Source of the DNA: Siphonodentalium dalli | Taxonomy: Eukaryota > Mollusca > Scaphopoda > Gadilida > Siphonodentaliidae | Assembly: GCA_032622095.1 (NCBI GenBank) | Contig: CP136069.1 | Coordinates: 126,005,450 to 126,069,449, forward strand | Direction: 5' to 3' | Length of the DNA stretch: 64,000 nucleotides | In this document: positions 31,901 to 43,479 of the stretch, piece by piece | Layout of the letters: every line of letters starts with the position of its first letter | Position numbering within the stretch: the stretch's first letter is position 1 | Made by a program: the position numbers and the translations under genes | Notes under the pieces: model-generated | Databases searched by the model: none | Seen by the model: the letters and a program-made list of their open reading frames with translations, nothing else | Told to the model about the DNA's origin: nothing

Positions 31901-34900
31901 CAGAAATCCACCAATAGATGAAGATATCGATGTAAGGTGGTTCCTCTCTTAAAGGAGCACACCAAATACAGAATGACGATAAATTGTGTGAAAATCTCAC
32001 TGAGGTCATTAGTTGCAAATATTCTTCACACCGTTAAAATGGCCATAAAATCAAAATTTCTGTGTAGAGTAATGTCTAACTATGTGTGCTTCGCCAATCT
32101 AACAACAAAGATGTGATATTCCATCGTGTTTCTTCGTCATAGGCTGAAATAAGAAATAATAGATTGTGTGTGCTTTAAGTTAGAAGGAACTAAATGTTTC
32201 CATAGGCCCCAGTGTTAACATTGGGCCATGCCCACTAAATTTGCTACATACGATTTGCACGAAATCATAAATTTATGTCGTGAAGCCCACCCCTTCCCGC
32301 ATCTTTTGCCATGTATGAGTACTATCCGAGCCATACTTTTGTTTTAACTTTTGAACACACTTTTTTCACACTACCCCACTGTCTGCACACAATTTGAACG
32401 GCTGACGAAAGCAAATACCCTTTGCGAAAAGTCTGAATATTTGTGGAAATTTGGTAAAATATGGTAATTAATCGAACCAAAACCAAAATGATTGCGACTC
32501 TATATTTATTATATATATATATATACACACACAAACAAAAGTGTTATTATTGTTAGCTTTTGCGGTCGACATTCGGTTTTAGCAATGATTTTTGTATCAT
32601 AAACTTCTTAAATTCCGCGCCACGGAATTACTTCGTGCGTCTCCCAGGAGAGTCCATAGAACGACCTGTGGAAACTACCACATCTGGTTGAAATAAGAAT
32701 ACAGCAGTAGGTGTGGTAAATACCATACTAACTTGTTATAGAAGCTTCGATTCAAACACGGTGGGAATAAAAGTGACCACTGGTGGATATTTAACAAACG
32801 TTATCGGCTACTGACCGTGTTCTCTAATTTCAGGTGGAGTGGTTTCAAATGAGTTCTGCCCACCAGGATTCGTTCTCAAAGGGCACGCGTGTCTTAAGTT
32901 TATTCACGACGCTACATCATGGGCAGAAGCTACCGTAAGATAAATGTTACCACGAAATATAAAAGAGTGTCTGGATTGTACATGCAAATTAAAATGGCTC
33001 TGTTTTGGGAGACAGTTCGATACACTTATTGGCCTCACTACAACTAAGTAGTGACAACGTGTATTTCCGAAAATCTTGCGGTGACGGTTATATACATCCA
33101 TTCTATGTATTGTATCTACATGTTGGTCGTAACGAATGTTTAGTATCCATAGATTTGCAAAATTATATTAATTAAACTTCTCGAATCGACCGCCTCTTCT
33201 GGGTAACGTAGCAAGACCATTTAAAACATTGGACTTTGATATTCTTATTGTAGCTTCAGATGGAGCATATACCTTGACATTTAACTTTTATTGGTGTCGT
33301 TGTTTGCTGTAATGCACATATAAAACCATTATAAGATAAGCATTGACAATTGCACAGTTACGTGGATCTTGAACTAAAGTTTGAACAATCATTCTTTCAA
33401 AACCAGTCCACCACTCAAGGATTATGTATAATTGTATATATAGTCCATATATTGTCACGTGGTTGCTAATATCGGTATGCATTTTATGCCGCTTCCTATT
33501 AAAGATATTCAATCCGATCAGACGGTCCCCATACCATCAAGATACAACAACAACAACATTTCTTCAAAATACGCTTTAGTTATCAGAATTGATTTAGTGT
33601 AACAAAATAATGCCATTAAACCACTGTCAACTGTGGTATCAAATTTCTCAAAACTTGTTATTTATCAACATTTTGTTCAACAAAATACAGCCCTATTATC
33701 ACTAAATTATCACGAATTTGATCATATTACCACTTGATTTAGGAGTTATCCATCTTTATCCGCAATTTTGTCCTAGACCCTCCGTTTGACCACGTATTTC
33801 TGGGCCACATATTATTACACATCTCGAGAAACAACAAACTTCAAAAATCGATATCTGATCACACTGAGCTTTGATGGGTTGGTTCCTCGACTCGAATTGA
33901 ATATCCCCCCCCCCGAAGCCAAATAAATAGTAATTTAGGAGTGTCTGATCGGATTGAGTACCTTTAATACATTTAAACGTAATACCACACATGTACACGT
34001 CTAACGTTTGTCTCGCTGAAAGGGTTGTGAAAAGAAGGGGGTTCTAACAGGATATGTTGGCACACGATTGTAAATTAACATGATATTCTGTTGGGAAACG
34101 ATGGGAAATTAACATGATGATTTGTTGGCAAACGACAGGAAATTAACACGATGAGACATTGGCCAGCGACGGAAAATTAGCATGGTGATCTGTTGACCAA
34201 CGACTGGAAATTAACATGGTTATATGTTGGCAACAGAGGGTAAATTAACACGATAATATGTTGACCAACAACTGGAAATTAACATGGTTATATGTTGGCA
34301 ACAGAGGGTAAATTAACACGATAATATGTTGACCAACGACTGGAAATTAACATGGTTATATGTTGGCAACAGAGGGTAAATTAACACGATAATATGTTGG
34401 CAAACAAGGGAAATTGGCTTGGTGATATGTTGTCAAACGGTGTAAAATTAAACTGATGACCTGTTGACAAACGACGGTAAATTAATATGATGATCTGTTG
34501 GTAAACGACGGGAAACTGAAATGGCGATATGTTGGCAGACGACGGGAAATTAACGTGATGATATGTATCTGTTGTATAACCACACCATGGTAGTAGTTTG
34601 CGATTTTTACTATAATTTTTGTTGTAAGGTATATACACGGGATCGCAGGTCCCCAGAACAAAAATTGACCCACCCCCAATAATACTTAATCCTATAGAAA
34701 GGTATCCAACTTGGCCCGGTCTAATTTTTTATTATTTTTACAATGTCCACAATCAGGTTAAAATACACCAAAATAATTTTTGTAACATAAATGCCTCATA
34801 TATAGTTAGAAAGATATGTTATTACTCTTCAATTTGATAGAATATATATATTATACATCATTAGCAGCGGAATTGTTTATTGACCTACCCAAACCAATCA

Positions 34901-37847
34901 CGCTACATCACGGCATCGTATCTCTCGTATTTATCGAAAAATTCAGTTCCATAAACCCGGAAGGAAAGTGAATTTTTCCAAAGGCGGCCATTTTATCCGG
35001 GTGCACTATGTGTACCCTCTATAGTTCATACCCAACACAATATATAACGAAGAAGTATTGTATACTACTGTATATATACGCTCTAAATATTTATGGAGTT
35101 ATATTTCTGTCCATATGTATGTTTTCAAATCGGCATTCGTGTGTTAATTCAGTCTTTGTGTATTTATTTAACTATATATTGTGTTGCATAAGAACTATAA
35201 ATAGTACTCATATAAATATATCTTTGTGCCGTCCGCAACGAGTTCGATAAAAGATTCGAGATTGTGATGCAAGTTGTATTCTGTATTTATTCTACACCGT
35301 TCAGTCAGATAAGTTCAATCCATCAAAGTCACCTTCATTGTTACTATAGCTACCTTTATTGTGATTTAAGGATGACAAATAACCAGTAATTATTGGGGGA
35401 TAACCGGAAGCGGATGGTCGACAACGTCAACAAGAATAGTTCCGACTTGTATTCCACTAGAGGTATACACTAATATGTATTCAATGGCTGGGATTCCGTT
35501 AAAGGTACTCAATCCGATGAGGCCCTCATAAATTACTATTTCTTTGGCTTCGGGGATAAAAAATAAATGATTCGAGTCGGGGAACCTACCTATCAACGGT
35601 CAGAGTGATCAGATATCAATTTTTGAAGTTTTGTTATTTCTATTGTATCTGGCCCAGAAACACGCCGTCAAAAGGATGGTCTCAGTCAAAATTACATTAT
35701 TAATAACACTTGATTTTAGAGTTATCCATCTTCGTCTGTTTGAATAAGTCTTTCTGGGGAAATTATTAGTACACATCTCGAGAAAATTACAAACTTAGGG
35801 GCAATTAGTAGTACACATCTCGAGAAAATTACAAACTTCAAAAATCAATATCTAATAACTCTGAGCTTTGATGGATAGGTTCCTCGACTCGAATCAAATA
35901 TTTTTTACCCCTGAAGCCAAATAAATAGTAATTTAGGGGTGCTTAATCGGATTGAGTACCTTAATTTCGAAGAAGTGCATTGTGCTGTTCCAATATGGTA
36001 GATCCGTTATGTGTATGACCAACTCTTGGTGAAAGGGCTTCATCGTAAGAATGTCCTCGTAGCCGATGTGGTTTTTTTTAGGTCGTGGATAAGATCAGTA
36101 TGTGCTAGATGAGGTTGGCGCGGGTTAGATAAAATTCTAGAACAAATTACACGATCCCAGGCCATCTAATAAAAATGTGTGACTTTAGCACTATATTTGA
36201 TATGCACGGCTCCATGCAAATGTTATGTTGGCAGAGTGTTGGCTTTCGTCGCCATTGTCAGTATCAATACGACCACATCGCTGCAAGGATTAATATTAGC
36301 TGCACATTCACATGTTATTTTGAACATTCGATCATGACTGTGACAATTATAGACTGCTGAGATTATTGTGTTGAAGTTGGACAAGTAGGATAACTCGTGA
36401 GTATATGTTAAAGTCATTCTGTTGTCGTGTTTTTTATATCTTCGTTTCACCGTTTTTCTTGATGAACACAACTATTGGGTGGGAAAGTACAGTTACAGGC
36501 TGGCAGGCAGTAACAATAGCAAACTTTCCAACTCCATGTATATACAATAAGAAAACACTGCAATATACGCAATAAAAGAACAGTTGGACACACTTGATAT
36601 CTCGATCGACTTGGCCAAACTATCAATAGATAAGATACATATTTTGAACGCAGACTTTTGAATAGCTATGTGTTTACTCGCTGGTCAATAATGTGGGTTC
36701 TCTCAGATTGGTATTTTTTCACCGAGTTTACTATATAATTGATCATTTCCACAACCGACTCAATGTTAAACACGTTGTCGCTAAATGCTGAGTACTGGAT
36801 TCGCCAATGGTGTGCAAAAATGGTGGACCAAAGCGGTCATAATTGTGGATTAGAGTTACGGTTCTTGTGACCATCGGCAATATACTCTCTATTTCAGGTT
36901 TACTGCGATACCATTGGGGCACATCTGGTAAGCCCCAACAGCTCACAATCACAGGCGTTGCTCGTCGACTTCATGACTAGTGATGAAGGTGAGTAATTGC
37001 GATGGTATTATAACCTGATTGGTTGTTATCAACCACGCATTTAAGATTATTTCACCAAGTAATAAATTATATATATTTGCGAATGTATGTATATCTATCT
37101 TTCTGTCAGCTATATACATATTAACTGCCGACCATCTAAAAGGCTCCAACATGGCCTAACAGATGTAACGTTTACGACAATAATAATGGTGCATTTTACA
37201 AAATTCTAAAGAGATGATGTCTGAGTCAGGGGTAAAAAATGGAAGGACAGAATTCGTTAAAACATTAAGTTGTTACCAGATCATAGCTTATATGATTTGT
37301 ATTTCGCAAGATCCCCATGTTTCACGAAAACGAGTTATTTGATTGACGCTAAGAAATATACATTGAAACTACATTGCGATTACAATTTAAAGACACAAGC
37401 TCAGTGAGAACCGGAGAGCTAATCACGATATAATGTATTTGTTGAAAACCAGAAACCGTAATCGTAACAACGGAAACATCAAAACTACAAGTGGTAGAAT
37501 GAAAACGAATTCTAGTGATATAGTACACTATTCGTAACTCGTATCAGTAGTAGTTCATTTGTGCATCTGAACGCTGTCTAATATATACTAACTGAAGGAA
37601 TTCAACAATAATTGCAGCTCTTCTACCTTATAATAAATGCATCTGGGCTAACGGGAACGATCTGGCTCAGGACGGCCACTGGGTGTGGGGCAAAAGCGGG
37701 TGGCTTTTACCTTACAGCAACTGGGGTCCAGCGAATCCCCGGCCAGGAACAGATACAAACTGCATGGACATGTTCCAGCCTCACGGTTATAAGTGGTACG
37801 CTGTTGGGTGCAAAGGCACATGTTCTCCTGTCTGTGAAACAACGTGA
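28936..37847 (+). CDS. Secreted C-type lectin-like domain protein (4 exons, 150 aa)
   Basis: Exons 28936-28966, 32834-32934, 36898-36988 and 37618-37847 join in phase (1, 0, 1) to give 150 residues, almost entirely one C-type lectin-like domain after a signal peptide (MKLLLLACLVGGVVS). Recognisable marks are FCPPGF (18-23), the second Cys of the long-form hairpin (30), W40-AEA, YC-DTIGAHLVSPNSS (46-60), NDLAQDGHWVW (88-98), YSNWGP (107-112), NCMDM (122-126), and the C-terminal GC (139) and PVCE (145-148). Family members are extracellular and often bind sugars through Ca2+. Here the position of the EPN/QPD triplet reads NPR (114-116) and the WND motif reads WYA (134-136), so canonical Ca2+-dependent sugar binding is doubtful. 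Eight mature cysteines allow four disulfides. The canonical WIG(L) motif is replaced by CIWANG. Confidence 0.92.
29027..29110 (+). repeat. Solo terminus of the 6.9-7.7 kb TIR family
   Basis: GATGTTGGTGGGTCCTGCTG then AATTACTATTTGCTGGTATG matches the left end of the 6874-7684 element. No opposite end was found nearby. It lies just after lectin exon 1. Confidence 0.5.
29369..32475 (+). repeat. ~0.8 kb tandem array in lectin intron 1
   Basis: About four copies of a ~785-803 bp unit. GTTAGAAGGAACTAAATGTT recurs near 29369, 30592, 31395 and 32179. GGTAATTAATCGAGCAGAAG recurs at 30077, 30862 and 31665, with a partial copy at 32463. The two middle copies are almost identical, so at least one duplication is recent. 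The first copy contains ~430 bases of unrelated sequence. The equivalent C-run is C5 at about 30222, C24 at 31003-31026 and C6 at about 31806. Open frames repeated at 803-base spacing are by-products. Confidence 0.88.
32505..32534. repeat. AT/AC microsatellite
   Basis: TATATATATATATATACACACACA-type tract in lectin intron 1. Confidence 0.8.
32834..32934 (+). CDS. C-type lectin gene, exon 2
   Basis: The acceptor TAATTTCAG precedes 32834 and the donor GTAAGA follows. It encodes GGVVSNEFCPPGFVLKGHAC and continues LKFIHDATSWAEAT, including the two Cys of the long-form N-terminal hairpin. It enters in phase 1 and leaves in phase 0. Confidence 0.9.
33503..33963 (+). mobile_element. MITE copy M2, TTAA-flanked
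   Basis: It starts AGATATTCAATCCGATCAGA and ends GGATTGAGTACCT, between TTAA at 33499-33502 and 33964-33967. It is colinear with M1 over most of its length and lies in lectin intron 2. Confidence 0.8.
34051..34562. repeat. ~35 bp minisatellite, about 14 units
   Basis: The unit resembles GTTGGCAAACGACGGGAAAT followed by TAACATGATGATAT. In the middle, units alternate in a ~68 bp higher-order pair (GACCAACGACTGGAAATTAA / GGCAACAGAGGGTAAATTAA). It lies in lectin intron 2. Confidence 0.88.
34563..35495. other. Lectin intron 2 segment, nothing recognised
   Basis: AT-rich, with no coding frame and no repeat matched. Confidence 0.45.
35503..35960. mobile_element. MITE copy M3, foldback variant, TTAA-flanked
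   Basis: Ends are AGGTACTCAATCCGAT and ATCGGATTGAGTACC, with TTAA at 35499-35502 and 35961-35964. Unlike M1 and M2, the left half is an inverted copy of the right half (TTTCTTTGGCTTCGGGGATA and GATTCGAGTCGGGGAACCTA on the left), so both arms derive from one end. A 45 base internal phrase around AGTAGTACACATCTCGAGAA is duplicated (35765 and 35810). Confidence 0.75.
35965..36897. other. Lectin intron 2 segment, nothing recognised
   Basis: No repeat or coding frame was recognised. The last ~20 bases form the pyrimidine-rich acceptor of exon 3. Confidence 0.45.
36898..36988 (+). CDS. C-type lectin gene, exon 3
   Basis: The acceptor CTATTTCAG precedes 36898 and the donor GTGAGT follows 36988. 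It encodes VYCDTIGAHLVSPNSSQSQA then LLVDFMTSDE, the helix 1 to helix 2 core of the CTLD. It enters in phase 0 and leaves in phase 1. Confidence 0.92.
37618..37847 (+). CDS. C-type lectin gene, exon 4 (terminal)
   Basis: The acceptor AATTGCAG precedes 37618. The exon encodes the second half of the CTLD from ALLPYNKCIWANGNDLAQDG to SPVCETT and TGA at 37845-37847. The stop overlaps a GTGAGT donor-like string, but the protein already ends at the usual C-terminal Cys of the fold, so termination is preferred over further splicing. Confidence 0.9.
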
Positions 37848-37877
37848 GTAGTCGTCAATACGTGAGTAGTCGTCAAT
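37842..37877 (+). repeat. 18 bp perfect tandem duplication spanning the lectin stop codon
   Basis: ACGTGAGTAGTCGTCAAT occurs twice back to back. The first copy contains the stop codon TGA and a donor-like GTGAGT. Confidence 0.95.
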
Positions 37878-38980
37878 TGAGGTGTTCAATAGTACAGTAT
37901 ATATCGGCAATAACCAGATGAAAGCTTAATATATTACGTTATAAACTCCGGCGGAAAGATTGAATAATTTTTGTAGTTTAACGACCAATATTCCGACCTA
38001 ACTAGATTACAAGGCCACCAACTGATGGAATGGATGATTGCTACATGTCCTAACAAATCGTGGTCAGATTGTTATTCTCAGATGCTGGCTGTCGATTATG
38101 AAACTATGGTATTTATCGATATATTTTATACATATAAATGCGACCAATTGCAATGTTTAATTCAACAAACGAAACCTACACCTGCTATATTCCAGGTCTG
38201 TCGTTGTTATACCCGATGTTGGATAATATACCCACAGCAAGAAGACTGCTGATGTGACAATACAGTTTAGATGATTATTTAGAAAGAAGACACTAAATCC
38301 AGGCATATATGTTGCCAAATACATATAAATGTTTGTAAAATTTTGTCGGAAATGCAAAATAAATACGGACCGAAATTAATACAGCTTTCTAAATATTGAG
38401 TCATATTCCTTTCCCGTTGAGCCATTTCAGTCAATATATCTAACCAAAGTACACCATGCATTATACGCATATACTGCATTTGAGAAACGTAACAAGTAAC
38501 TCTCTTTATTGTTCAATGCCCGTACCGACTTTTTTAAATTATATGATTTGAGTAAGTTTCTATGCTGCATATATTAATTAACACCGCAGTATTTAATGCA
38601 TCTGTCGACTTATTTGTATTCCAGGGTCAGGATTAAACAAAAGTGAGAATAATATGAGGCTCAAACCGCGGACTGGGCTTTATTTTATATTTGCCGTTTT
38701 GTCACAATTTATTCACACAAAATATACACGGGGAATTAAGATGGTATAGGAGTATTGGCGCATTTAAAGAACTCCATATATTTTGATTTGCGGGATCGGA
38801 TGTTATCGCATCCTCATTTAAACTGATTGTTTGCCCTATGTATAAATTGTCAATGTGATGCTCTGTTTTGTTAAGTTCAATAGTTCAAACAAAATATTGT
38901 TTTCACAAACATAAAATACAAAACTTTATTCACGGGACCATAGCTGTGGTGACTCCCGCATTGTTAGAGTAATATTTCAA
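37878..38980. other. Lectin 3' flank, nothing else recognised
   Basis: AT-rich sequence with no exon-like frame or matched repeat, apart from the poly(A) signal noted separately. Confidence 0.4.
38358..38363 (+). terminator. Candidate polyadenylation signal of the lectin gene
   Basis: AATAAA about 510 bases after the stop codon is the first canonical signal seen downstream on this strand. No transcript evidence supports it. Confidence 0.35.
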
Positions 38981-38984
38981 TAAT

Positions 38985-39538
38985 CTAATCCACGGGGTAG
39001 GAACTGCATGGTCCGCGGGGCTCATACCTCTTCGGATCTTCGGTCCAGTTCTTATCCGATCTGGACAAGGTCGCTGGAGATTTTCCCTTGATAAATAACG
39101 AAAGTTTTACGCAACAGAGATATATATGCAGTTCATTTGTTGTATATACCTTACCAGCTACATCAGCTATCAAGACATACTAGTTGGAAATTGTTAAGTA
39201 AATTTGGAATAGTAGAATTTATCCATTTTAAGAAATGTTCACTAGTGATGTGTCCCAGTTCACCATTGGTAAGATCCGTTCACTACCCGAACATATCTAT
39301 GCGACAGATTTTTGGTTAAATAGTGTGCACATATGTTTGAACTAAAACTTCACATTAGACTCACTTTTGTTTGAATTTAATCGCTAATGGTTATTGCGAT
39401 ACGGTAGTTTGTAAAGCACGTCTGTTTTGGACCAAGTACAAAAAACTCACAAGTGAACTGAACACGGATCGAAAGTGAACTGGACCGAAAATCACAAGAG
39501 GATCTTTTCTCATGGAGCAGTTCCTACCCCGTGTAATC
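38985..39538. mobile_element. ~550 bp element with ~65 bp terminal inverted repeats
   Basis: 38985-39050 (CACGGGGTAGGAACTGCATG ... CTTCGGTCCAGTTC) is the imperfect reverse complement of 39475-39538 (GAACTGGACCGAAAATCACA ... GCAGTTCCTACCCCGTG). No transposase. Target duplication unclear. MITE-like. Confidence 0.65.
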
Positions 39539-39860
39539 GGAAGCTGTCAATTTTACGAAATACGGAAAAACAATTGGTTGCAACTCATTGGTCATTTAGG
39601 TTGCTCTCGAAAACCTTAGTCTGTCACTCTTCCAAAAAGCAGAGGCGCACGCGGACAGTTTGGAGGGATGTCAGTATTGTTCATTGCACCTGACCGACCA
39701 ATTAAAATTATCCAAGCGAACTTTCACTTCCATTGGATGCGTCATTAACATGTGTTTGTTTCCAGACATAATGGATGATCGCAAGGAATGTATCAATTGT
39801 ATGAAAAATATGGTTTGAATACTAGACGCTTTTATCATTAATGGGATTCAACTATAAGAA

Positions 39861-40146
39861 ATTAATCTCATTTGGATTAGGTTTATGTAGTGATAACCGA
39901 AATTACTCTCATTTAGATTAGGTTTATGTAGTGGTTACCGAAATTACTCTCATTTAGATTAGGTTTATGTAGTGATAACCGAAATTAATCTCATTTGGAT
40001 TAGGTTTATGTAGTGATAACCGAAATTACTCTCATTTAGATTAGGTTTATGTAGTGGTTACCGAAATTACTCTCATTTAGATTAGGTTTATGTAGTGGTT
40101 ACCGAAATTACTCTCATTTAGATTAGGTTTATGTATTGATTACTGA
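39861..40146. repeat. 41 bp minisatellite, 7 copies
   Basis: The unit is ATTACTCTCATTTAGATTAG then GTTTATGTAGTGATAACCGAA. Variants (AATCTCATTTGG, GTGGTTACC) alternate in a pattern that suggests duplication of multi-unit blocks. Confidence 0.92.
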
Positions 40147-40640
40147 AACTGTGTGAGAATCGGGTACCCTTTTCCCACATATAGCGATAAATGCGGTTAC
40201 TTATTACAACAAACAATTGTTAAATTTATACGGCCTTATACGGAAAAGGGCAGCTAACATGTTTGCAGTCTAAACATGATATGGCATGTAGTCTATTGTG
40301 CATCACAATAGGTCATTAGAGGTGCCCTTGGCGATTTAGTTTGTGTGCATTTCTATCACGATAGAGTGGTCAATTTTGTATCAGAATAAGGCAGTAGGTG
40401 TGACCCCAGTGCTTCCGCGTGTGCGCATCCATCTATGAGAATCGGGTACCATTTGACCGTATATAGCGATATTAGAACGACAGTGGTTTAATTTAGATGG
40501 TCTTATAGGCAAAGGTTCAGTCTAATTGCAGTTATATTGCGATAGAGTCGTCTATGTTTTTTTCAATATAGAAAATGAGGGGTGGTCTGATTTCTTTTGA
40601 TTGTGCGCATATCTGTGTGAAAGCGGCACGAAAAGGGTTA
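40147..40640. repeat. Degenerate ~280 bp tandem repeat
   Basis: GAGAATCGGGTACC followed by a TATAGCGATA string occurs at about 40155 and 40438. CACGATAGAGTGGTC (40358) resembles GCGATAGAGTCGTC (40538). About two copies are present. Confidence 0.5.
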
Positions 40641-40791
40641 ACTTGTGAACCTTTTGTGAATATTTCGAGGTGAAGTTCATCGGAATATCGTCTGGAAAAT
40701 GAATATTTGTAATTTGGAACCGTTCAAATCAGACAGTAACGTATATGTGTAACGTAGGTAACGGGTCGTGGGTACCTATCACCAAATAAGA

Positions 40792-42240
<1,449 letters not shown>

Positions 42241-42299
42241 TAGTGAATCTCCTCTCGCCATCCATGACCAAAATGACCCCAAATGTGATTTAATTCATC

Positions 42300-42600
42300 A
42301 TATCATTAGAGAAGAACGTGCATTAATTTGATGGAATCAGTGCTAAATATATTTGTATCAACTTTGGTGCAACTCCCCTCATGCCTGACATGAACCGCGC
42401 CACTTTTGTCATATTTAAACCACGTCTATTAGACGCAAGCATGCATTATATAATGGAGATGATTATATATATAAGTTAGGTGGTAATCGGAAACGAAACA
42501 AATTCTTATCATAGTTATTACCCCCCCCCATCTCTCACCAAAACGGCACCAATTTCGCGTCTTTAAATCACACGTTTATATTACTCGTGTCACGGAGAAT
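42300..42600. repeat. ~290 bp satellite-like repeat, partial array 2
   Basis: One unit of the family seen at 8.4 and 43.5 kb: GAGAAGAACGTGCATTAATT at 42308 and GAGATGATTATATATATAAG at 42456. Its right side is interrupted by palindrome P2. Confidence 0.65.
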
Positions 42601-42607
42601 ATAGAGA

Positions 42608-42764
42608 ATACCTACGAGTTTTGGTTGAATACCCGAATTATCTCATGAGTGGGTGCAAGGAAGTACAGAATTTCCACGAGCGGCTGCAAGCCGCGAGTGG
42701 AAATTCTGTACTTCCTTGCACCCACGAATGAGATAATCCGGGTATTCAACCAAAACCCGTAGGT
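42608..42764. repeat. ~157 bp palindrome P2
   Basis: The arm is CCTACGAGTTTTGGTTGAAT, then ACCCGAATTATCTCAT, then GGGTGCAAGGAAGTACAGAA, then TTTCCACGAG. The apex GCGGCTGCAAGCCGC is at about 42682-42696. Arms are ~70 bp with few mismatches, and it sits inside the 290 bp satellite family. Confidence 0.9.
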
Positions 42765-43160
42765 TTTCTTTTTATTATATGCGCTATAAACCGCACCAAA
42801 ACTGCTAATTTTTTTGTCCTACAGTTCACTTCAAATTGTTAGAAAGCTTCGACATTTGCATTTTGTTTACATTCCATCAATTAATTTGCTCACCGCCGAA
42901 TGACAAATAATGAGCATAGCCGCCATAAGAAATAGTCCCCATTGTTTTATTCTGAAATGATGCGAGAAAATTAATGTATACATAATTTAGTGATAAGAAT
43001 ATATTAAAACAAATGAGTTAACATTATAACAATTAAATAACAGTTTATGAACCGTGAAAATCAATAATTAAAACAATAGTCCGGATGTTATTGATACGCT
43101 TTGAAACTTAATGTGATTCGCCGCTATAAACCGGAAGTAATCTCCAAAAAAGTAATACTA
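42765..43160. other. Interval with nothing recognised
   Basis: AT-rich sequence without recognised coding or repeat structure. Confidence 0.45.
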
Positions 43161-43162
43161 TT

Positions 43163-43229
43163 GTGTTATCCATCGAGTCGGTCAGTGTTATCCATCGAGT
43201 CGGTCAGTGTTATCCATCGAGTCGGTCCA
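43163..43229. repeat. 22 bp unit, three tandem copies
   Basis: GTGTTATCCATCGAGTCGGT plus CA is repeated three times almost perfectly. Confidence 0.9.
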
Positions 43230-43479
43230 GGCGATGGATATAACGCTCCACGCCACGGCAATTTCCCACTATTTAATGGGGAAGCATATAATAAAATAAT
43301 ATATCAGTTTGGTCGAAATCTGTGCTAAAAATAGCCCCTCACGTGACACCAACAACATCACTTCAGAAAATATTAACCCGCACCATTATCTTACTCGTAA
43401 AAAGTTACCCCTGTTAGACCGCCTTGGTGCCATCTCGATTGTACCCTTAAAGTTATATATAGAACACAGTGACAGATAT

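Noticed and set aside
34051-34562. CRISPR-like regular repeat array
   Set aside because: There are no unique spacers; the whole unit repeats with point variation. It is a minisatellite in an intron of a eukaryotic gene. The same applies to 39861-40146.
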